Shown here: in pieces, positions 55,334 to 61,864 of the stretch
Numbering within the stretch: the stretch's first letter is position 1
Layout of the letters: each line of letters starts with the position of its first letter
Origin: Isochrysis galbana
Taxonomy: Eukaryota; Haptophyta; Isochrysidales; Isochrysidaceae
Length of the DNA: 61,864 nucleotides
Assembly: GCA_018136815.1 (NCBI GenBank)
Contig: CM030935.1
Span: 6,015,071-6,076,934 of the forward strand
Direction: 5' to 3'
The notes under the pieces: generated by a model
The model's input: the letters and a program-made list of their open reading frames with translations, nothing else
What the model was told of the DNA's origin: nothing
Database searches by the model: none
Position numbers and translations under genes: made by a program

Positions 55334-58287
55334 TCAAAGAATATCTGCGACGAGGATGCGGCCACCAAGAGACCCTGCGACTATGCGTGTGTCGTCGTAG
55401 GCAAGCCGGGTGTGACGCGCGCCTCCATTGGGCCATGATGACGTGATTGTCACCTTAAGAAGGACAGTAGAGGAGGTGGGCGTTCCCGCGGCTTAGATCT
55501 ATCGCATATGTTACTCGAGCAGAGACTCACACGGCCTAAGAGTGCATATCCGCTGGCCTCGCCACGGCCAAGCCTAGATGTGCATAGCGTCGCAGGGCTA
55601 TTATGCCCGCCCGCCTCTGGGCAGATTGTACTCTTACATGCTGGATGTCTTCTGCGAATTGCACCGTCCTCCCCCATAAACTCCGGAGCTCCCATATCCG
55701 AATGGTTGAGTCAAAGGAGGAAGTGATTGCCTTGGTATCATCGAATTGTAGGCCGGCTACCGCATCATCATGGGCGGCGACAACTCCATGGACCGGCTTC
55801 TCAGAGGCGCGCAAGTCGAAGATGTACATGGCACCATCGGTCGCCGCGGTCATGAGCACGGGACCGCGCGCGCGCACGCACCAAACTTGACCGGTGTGCA
55901 CATCAAGCTCCTCCTACGCAACCCCCGAGTCGGGGCATCTCAGCAAGTTAGGAATCACGACCAATACTTGGGACACGAAGGCCAGCGAGATAGATCCATG
56001 AGTACTACAGAATGAAGACCAGGGCGGTCTTAACGTTGACCTCATGAGCCGCTTAGTGGCGGGTAGGCTTACCACGCATGTGCTAGTTTCAACGTTCCAT
56101 CTCTTGACGAGGCCATCGTGGCCCCCGGTCACAACTCCAGCTGCGATGCCATAACCCTCGTCCACGATCGCAAGGCCTGAAGACTGACCATTGTGTGCAT
56201 CGATAGAAAGCGCCTGATTTTGGGCATCCGTAGAAAGGCATGAGATTTAACGGCCCTTTGCGCATAGCGCTTGATTCTTGGGAGGTGATAGGTGAAGGAA
56301 ATGTGAGCGTATGCCCTTGACCCTTACCGAGACCGGACAAGTCGGGTGAGCATCGATGAACGCATGGACGATCGCGTGCTCCGCACGAGAGTTCTAGCCG
56401 CACAACCAGGATTGGATGTATGGTAATAGTACCATCGCGTGCGCACCTCCTGGCCATCCCATCGCCAAACGCGGAGTGTTCCGTCGAAGGATGTAGACAA
56501 AATTCGATCCCGATCAGCTTCTATGGCGACAATCGGGCCCGCGTGCCCTGCCATGGAGCGTACACATGTGCCATGGGGCCCATCACCGGAAATGTCCCAA
56601 ATTCCTGTGGAGGTTAGGCAAGGGAACAGAGTAGGATGCGAGTCTGTGAGCATGGCATTGGGCTTAATCGCTCGGGAGCTGTTCGGGATGCACGCCTCCG
56701 ACTGAACCAAGTCGGGATCTTCTGGTCGTCATGCAAAGGGTAGGCAAGAGAGTGCGAGTTCTGCGCACGGATCATAGCATCAAAGCCACCCGAGACGACG
56801 GTCGGCGATGAAAGATCGGGGTGAAGCCATAGGCCGAGGATACCGTGCGAGTGCCCTGTCAGCGTGTGAGTGACACCATTCGAGCCGCTCGAGTCGCGCG
56901 TCAGATCCCACACCTGTGGCCGGGGAAAATGGAGGAACAGGAGGTATGCTTGAAGAAACGCAAAACCTCAGATGCGCCCGCGTAAAGGCCAACGTGCTTC
57001 AACACCCATGGCATGCCCGACCAGAGCATGCATTGTGCGTCGACCACGCACCTTGATGGTTGAATCGTCTGACGAAGAGACAAGGGTCTCACCCCGCAGA
57101 CGCACGCTGTACACCGGCCCTGCATGGTCCTGCAGCCATCTTTCCGAACGCCTACCGCATGCCCACCTCTTGGCGTGCGCACGCCGTTCGCGCAGTGCGA
57201 CTTGCCAATCGATGAACCCGATGGCAGATGCAGAGCACAAGCTCAAGCCCGCTGGAGCTTCTGCTGCAAGGTGGGCACTGTCGCGAACTGAGCTCTGCAC
57301 GCTTGCATGCCCACTGCTGTTCTCGTCCATCAGCCTGGCACTGTATCGGCCATCCGCATCTGTACTCCTCTCGACGTTCACTCCAACAGCACCTTGAACG
57401 TAGGCGTCGGCTTTGGCGCATGGCGCACCCATGCTCAGACAAAAGGCTGGGAATTCCCGATTGCATACATGGTACCAAACCGAGTCCAAGCCGTCGACGG
57501 TAGCAAGACGAAACAGCGCACGACATACAGACATCGTACGGCCCAGATCAACCACCTCCAGTTGACCAAGGATGGAAGTAAGCGCATCCTCCGGTAAAAG
57601 CAGGATGGACACCCTCCCTGAGGTTGCCCCGGCCTCCTCGTCTCCCGTCGTCATGCCCTCGCTCACTCGCACACTGATGTCGTTGCCCACGGTGGCGAGC
57701 TCTGTTTTGTGCTCTTTGGGGGTGGCATCGCCAGTGATGGAGCCTCGCAGTCGTTTGATCTCCTCAAGGTTGCCCTCCAGGAATCTATGATCAGAACTTC
57801 CACACGCCACGGCCTCGTCAAGCACGATCAGAGCCTCTTCTGTGCGGCCGATAGCATGCAGCGCTTGCGCCAGGCGCATCCGGCCCTTAAGAAAGGCGGG
57901 GCAGTTGCTCACAGCCTCGCGCGCATCGGAGAGTGCGCGAGCAGGCATGCGCAATGCGCGGTACGCTGCCGAGCGATTGCTGAAGAGTGTGCCGAGCAGC
58001 GTCGCCGCTTGGGGAGCGTCGTGTATGCGCAACGCATCGGCCTGGGCAATGGCATGAGTGTACAGACGGATAGCCAGCTCGTACGAGGCACGCTTGAAAG
58101 CCCCGTTTGCCTTGAGGCGCAACCGTTCCACCTGCCCCACTGCGCGCAGCGAGAGCGCCGAGTGGAAGCGCGCCCTGAGCTCATCCAGCTCGAAGCAGTC
58201 AGAACAGTCAATCTTGGCGGCGCGCAGCGCGGCGCGCATCGACCTGATGCTCGGCGCTGAGGGTACTGAGCCGCTCTCAGAAGACAT
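55334..58287 (-). CDS. TPR-F-box-WD40 protein (putative SCF ubiquitin-ligase receptor)
   Basis: Six exons in phase: 58287-57052, 56913-56769, 56604-56447, 56213-56073, 55913-55638 and 55453-55334; 691 aa. The N-terminus has TPR-type helices (AIRLYTHAIAQADALRI, TLFSNRSAAYRALRMPARAL, RLAQALHAIGRTEEALIVLD). At about 226-270 is an F-box (LLLPEDALTSILGQLEVVDL, SVCRALFRLA). From about residue 385 WD40 repeats run to the end (HAGPVYSVRL...DDSTIKVWDL, HSHGILGLWL, GHAGPIVAIEADRDRILSTS, GTLRVWRW, GHDGLVKRWNV, HTGQVWCVRARGP, SFDSTIRIWEL, VAGSLGGRILVADIL). F-box proteins bridge Skp1/cullin to substrates held by WD40 or other domains, here with an extra TPR. Three donors are GTGCG-type. Exon 4's acceptor has an alternative in the same frame 30 bases further in. 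Confidence 0.88.
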
Positions 58288-58533
58288 CCCCAACAAAGCG
58301 CCCTGCCTCACTCTTCCCCACGCGCTCGCTCCCGCCAATCCTCCCACTCGACTTGCTCTCTCTCTCTCTCTCCTCAATCCTACTCTCCTTCTCCTCCCCT
58401 TCCCCCCCCTCCCCTCCCCTCCTCTCTGCCCCCCTTCTCTCCCTCCCTCCCCTCCCCGCTGCGAGGCGGCGGCGGCGGACAGCGGCGGACGGCCCGCGAG
58501 GGGTGGGGGGGCGGTGGGAGGAGGTCTGAAGGA
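58288..58533. promoter_or_regulatory. CT/CCTCC-rich 5' flank of the F-box gene
   Basis: Pyrimidine-rich on the plus strand (CTCTCTCTCTC, CCCCTCCCC), equivalent to a purine tract upstream of the minus-strand start. Similar tracts flank the RRM, ciliary-type, desaturase and saposin-like genes. Confidence 0.4.
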
Positions 58534-58580
58534 AGGGCGGTCAAACAGGGGTTTTTTATTAGGGATGGAAAATGACCATG
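58534..58580. repeat. Direct repeat, left copy (partner 59333-59378)
   Basis: GGGCGGTCAAACAG...TTTTTTAT.AGGGATG.AAAATGACCAT occurs here and at 59333-59378 with a few differences, about 800 bp apart, bracketing the TIR element. It may be the terminal repeat of an older element into which the TIR element inserted. Confidence 0.7.
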
Positions 58581-58647
58581 CTCATGAACGCCTCCGTCTG
58601 CTGCTCGCAGCTCGCAGCCCTTGTTTCACGTTATACGTGTGTGCCGC

Positions 58648-59190
58648 TTGGCCCAGGCCAGAGTTTCGTTTTGGACCCGCCCAAATTTCGTTTCGAAATT
58701 TCGCACGCATTTCACTAAGTTTTGGGCCCGCTCCACCCAAATTTCGGGGGTGTTTTGCTTTGCTCTCGGTTATAATGGCGCTAGCGCGCTCCGCGCGCAT
58801 CGATATGCACCTAACTAACATTATACATTATTCGCGTACACGTGCTATACTCTACACTAACTATATACAACTCATACGGACGCAATCAATAGAAAGTGCT
58901 TCGTCGCCATTGGCTCAGTGAAGCCGCCGATATCGATATTCCCAGTACGTCGTTGTAACTAATTTTTATTTAGAGGGCGTCATGCGCATGCTGCGCATGC
59001 GGGGGGAGGCGAGGGGGGGGGGGGGGGGCGCTTCGTTCGGGGCCCAAATTTCGCGTCGGCGCTATGCGCCGTTCTTCAGCGCCTCGCACTTGCACCCAAA
59101 TTTCGGTCACAAAAATTTCGATTTCGTCTGTCCACGTACCCAACAACCCAAATTTTGCAAAACATTTCGCGAAACTCTGGCCCGGGCCAA
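58648..59190. mobile_element. Non-autonomous TIR transposon with 8-bp TSD
   Basis: A 543-bp element with 21-bp inverted ends (left TTGGCCCAGGCCAGAGTTTC, right CGAAACTCTGGCCCGGGCCA plus A; one mismatch) and an 8-bp flanking duplication TGTGCCGC (58640-58647 and 59191-59198). The interior repeats AAATTTCG many times in both orientations and contains a poly-G run; no transposase. The 8-bp duplication allows hAT or P-type affinity, but the termini do not match the usual hAT CAG. A truncated relative may lie at about 6701. Confidence 0.88.
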
Positions 59191-59378
59191 TGTGCCGCTC
59201 CTTCAGGGTATCTGGGGCGACGCGAATCTTAGGCTAACACTGTGCTTGAGGTTGCTTTTATTGGTTAGAGCTAAGGTTGAACACCGCTCCACCCGGAAGA
59301 AACAAGGGTGGCGAGATGGGGACGGTGGTCGGTAGGGCGGTCAAACAGTGTTTTTTTATAAGGGATGAAAAAATGACC

Positions 59379-59864
59379 ATCTCAGAATTGAGGAAATTTG
59401 AGGATTTTTCACGGTAGAAAGTTCCCAATACACCCAACTAGCACATATCCGGGGTCCATTAGGACCCGGACCCCCCCCTTGGGCCCCCACAACAAACAAC
59501 AAAACGTAATCAAAAAAGACAGAATAAGAATAAGACGCTAAAATCGCAAAAGCTTGAAAAGCTCAACTTCATGTCGAGACCGGGCGCGCTGCGTGCCCGT
59601 TTTCGACGATCCATCCGGATGGGAGACCCCGCCGCTAGATACCAAATACACAGGTCCCACCCGCATGGTCCAGATGGGGAGCCTCATCTAGGGCCTGGTA
59701 AAGGTGGCTTGCCTTCATTTGGTCTCCTTTCTAGGGGTAGGCAGGAATATGTAGAAAAAAGTGCCCAAATATGTTTAAAAAAAAACTTCTTAATATTCAC
59801 GCCGCGCGCGCGACTATGCACTCTAACACATGCAGCCTCTCCCGCCGCTCTCATCCCCGCTCCA
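59379..59864. other. Non-coding, AT-richer stretch
   Basis: No gene recognised. It includes GGTGGCTTGCCTTCATTTGG at about 59700, an inverted relative of the GGTACCAAATGAAGGC tag at 27-29 kb. Confidence 0.5.
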
Positions 59865-61057
59865 CCTGCTGTCGCATTCATCCTAGATGATGCGATTTCC
59901 AGGCTCTTGTTTCCAGGTCCTTCGCCGTGCGGCCACACGGTGAAGCTCAGGTACATCTAGGTTGGTAGGGTTCGTCCCTAGCGATCTAGAATTCGAGTTC
60001 TCGTTTCGTTCCTTCTAGCCTGTTTGTCAGGTCTAGATTCCAGGTTTCCTCCTTTCGGGTAATCTTTACCTAAAGGAGCCAGGTCGCCTGTTGCTCGCTG
60101 CGCGCTTGTCTCAGGCTCTCAGGTTACCTTGTGAAGGCTTGTTTAGCTTCTTGCAAGGCTTGTCGTTTCTTGTTGGGTTCCGGTTCTTTCTTGGGACCTG
60201 CTGACTTTCGTTGTCGTCCAGGCCTGTTCTTCATAGGTTCTGCTTGGCCTGGTTAGGGTTTCGTTGCCTTCCCGCGTTTGGCGTTCGTCTTGGCGTTCGG
60301 AAATTTCCTCTCACATTCCCTAGGTCCGCTACCCTTGGCTTGTAGGTCCTTGCTTCTTTCTTCTCGGTCAAGGTGTTTGGCGAGCGAGTCGGTTGCTCTA
60401 GCCGCTCGAGATTTGAGGTTTAATTTGCCATCTCCCCTTGGAGACCGGTGTAGGTTCGCTTCCTAGGTGAGGGAATCTTTCCCCTTGATGCAAGTTACAT
60501 GCAAGCCCTTGGCCCCTTTGGTGTTTCTTCCCCTTGGTTGCTACTCAGGGTTGTTCGTTAGAAGCGTCTAGAAGGTTCACGCTCAACGGCAAGATTTCCT
60601 CTGTCGTGAAGATATCTCGTTGCGATCTGTATCCAAAGTGATCGCCGTGGTCGCGCGACATGACGCTCCCCTTCGGACTCTCCGCTACGTGGGAAGTTAC
60701 AACGGAGACACGCTCCGGCCGTCGCTGTGGAGTCTCTCTCTCTCTCGCTCTCTCTCTCCGTCTCTCGCGACGTGTTTGAGTTATCGGTGATTTGGGGTCG
60801 CGGTTGCTTGATAATTTGCTTGGTTTGGGTGAATGATTCCGGTGTGTTCGTGAGTCGGTGTATCCTGTTGTTCTCAGCTTCGTTGTCCGTCGTTGTTCGC
60901 TGCGTCGCTGCACTCAAGCAGCTTAGGCTCCCTCCCTGAGGGAAGAGTTCTTTGTAGGTCTAACAATCTCTTACAACCCATCACACTAGGGCCGCTAGGA
61001 GCGCCTCGCCGCCCCACAGCCCTTCGTTCGCCGTTCGTTCCCCGTCCAGACACCCAA
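59865..61057 (+). mobile_element. LTR/leader of an LTR retrotransposon (5' part)
   Basis: Directly upstream of the retroelement ORF. The first 200 bp recur inverted at 28937-29155 and the part from 60418 recurs inverted at 52035-52906, so two subregions with different copy histories (probably LTR and leader) are visible. No clean TG..CA boundary or primer-binding site could be fixed. Confidence 0.65.
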
Positions 61058-61864
61058 ATGGGGTTGCCCGACCCAGTCCAGAATTTCATTCACCCGACTC
61101 CCGGTGGGGAGGAGGGCCAAAGCGCCGCGCTAGCCGCCGGTGCTGCTCGCGACGGAGTGGCTCAGAGCCCTCCGGCTCCGCTCGACTCGACGAGCACGAA
61201 ATCAAAGCTCACGTCCTCGGCCGCAGAGGAGGAACCCCTCAGGGAACCTTCTCTGCCCGCTGCAGCTTCTGTTCCCGAGGGGTTCCCGAGTGATCCCACG
61301 ACCACTGAGGCTGCGCCAATGGCCGGATTTTCCGAGTTGTCGAAGCTTCCGAAGACAGACTTGCAGAAGTCCCTGGAGAAGGAATGGTCACGCCAAATGG
61401 ATCAACCTCGGCATCCGACGGACCGTCGAGGGCTAGGCTATGATGGCGTGCCTAACCCCTCTAGTTCGGCAGAGGCATCCCCATACTCTTCAATACCATT
61501 CGTGCCGCAGACGGTAGCCGCCGCTATCGAGCGAGTGCCCCACGTCGATGAACCTTCTCCGTCCAGGCCAGCCTCCAATCCAACCACCCCGTCACCCGGA
61601 GCCGGAACCTCGCTTCCAGTAGAATCTATCGCGGACACTCCGCCGCCACTCTACCCTCGTCACTGCCTCTATGTCCGCGATCTCGTGGTCTGCCGTGCCG
61701 ATGGCGACCGCGCAGCTCAAGGGTTCGTTCTCCCGGACGTTGCCCTCACGGTGAACAGCACCCTGGCTGACACTGGAGCGGGCCCGTCAGTAATCACCAC
61801 TGCTCTTCTCGATCGACTACCTGAAGACGCTTGCGTCGAACGCGTATCGGACGCTACCGTCCCC
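61058..61864 (+). CDS. LTR retrotransposon polyprotein: Gag-like start and aspartic protease (partial)
   Basis: ATG at 61058 (MGLPDPVQNFIHPTPGGEEG) and open to the right edge (269 codons). The first ~200 residues are Pro/Ser/Thr-rich and disordered; near the end the retropepsin motif appears: TVNSTLADTGAGPSVITTAL, with catalytic Asp in DTGA. No CCHC knuckle is seen before it, so the nucleocapsid part is missing or differently arranged. Intact reading frame through the window edge suggests a relatively young copy. The gypsy protease-RT, RT, RNaseH and integrase fragments elsewhere in the window could belong to this or a related family. Confidence 0.8.
   Translation, partial: MGLPDPVQNFIHPTPGGEEGQSAALAAGAARDGVAQSPPAPLDSTSTKSKLTSSAAEEEPLREPSLPAAASVPEGFPSDPTTTEAAPMAGFSELSKLPKTDLQKSLEKEWSRQMDQPRHPTDRRGLGYDGVPNPSSSAEASPYSSIPFVPQTVAAAIERVPHVDEPSPSRPASNPTTPSPGAGTSLPVESIADTPPPLYPRHCLYVRDLVVCRADGDRAAQGFVLPDVALTVNSTLADTGAGPSVITTALLDRLPEDACVERVSDATVP

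Noticed and set aside
61440..61640. A minus-strand 66-aa gene near the right edge
   Set aside because: It is antisense to the continuous Gag-protease frame, which has a recognisable catalytic motif.

Overview
This is a GC-rich (G/C-ended codons), repeat-laden stretch of a nuclear genome from a flagellated microbial eukaryote, most likely an alga. The reasons: spliceosomal introns with GT..AG borders in nearly every conserved gene, purine/pyrimidine microsatellites, several fragmented Ty3/gypsy-type elements, DNA transposons with target-site duplications, a dynein LC8 light chain, a ciliary-type gene, a four-domain voltage-gated channel, and a sterol-desaturase/SDR fusion of a type best known from cyanobacteria and algae. 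A haptophyte-like or stramenopile-like alga fits, but the lineage is inferred. No bacterial operons, CRISPR arrays, rRNA genes or confident functional tRNA genes were seen.

Layout. 1-2.4 kb (-): glycine-oxidase/ThiO-like flavoenzyme with a very long disordered tail, open at the left edge. 3.5-4.2 kb (-): spliced unknown membrane protein (weak). 5.0-5.8 kb (-): RRM/RGG RNA-binding protein. 7.6-11 kb: foldback transposon with ~750-bp arms, a tRNA-like Pol III segment in each arm and a captured exon. 12.9-13.8 kb (+): ciliary-type protein. 15.9-19 kb: repeat R1, a gypsy RNaseH-integrase remnant and a complete hAT-like element. 20.2-22.7 kb (+): desaturase-SDR fusion. 24.2 kb (-): 66-aa one-helix membrane protein. 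24.4-29.2 kb: mosaic of repeats, a reverse-transcriptase remnant and AT-rich coding scraps. 29.6-35.8 kb (-): voltage-gated cation channel with an EEEE filter. 36.6-39.4 kb: SAP-like protein, LINE fragment and an unknown gene. 39.8 kb (+): ankyrin protein. 41-42.3 kb: gypsy chimera. 43.3-46.0 kb (-): ER-resident saposin/Canopy-like protein. 46-50 kb: microsatellite, minisatellite repeat and integrase remnant. 50.3-51.0 kb (-): dynein LC8. 51.4-54.6 kb: R1, retroelement leader split by a 100-N gap, and an R1-related element. 55.3-58.3 kb (-): TPR-F-box-WD40 protein. 58.6-59.2 kb: second TIR transposon with an 8-bp target duplication. 59.9-61.9 kb (+): 5' end of an LTR retrotransposon that runs off the right edge.

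The host genes look like independent single-gene units, not a pathway. Shared themes are cilia (LC8, the ciliary-type gene, possibly the channel) and ER/membrane biology (saposin-like protein, desaturase-SDR). Most of the remaining DNA is nested mobile material. All exon models below were spliced by eye and checked only for phase and GT-AG borders.
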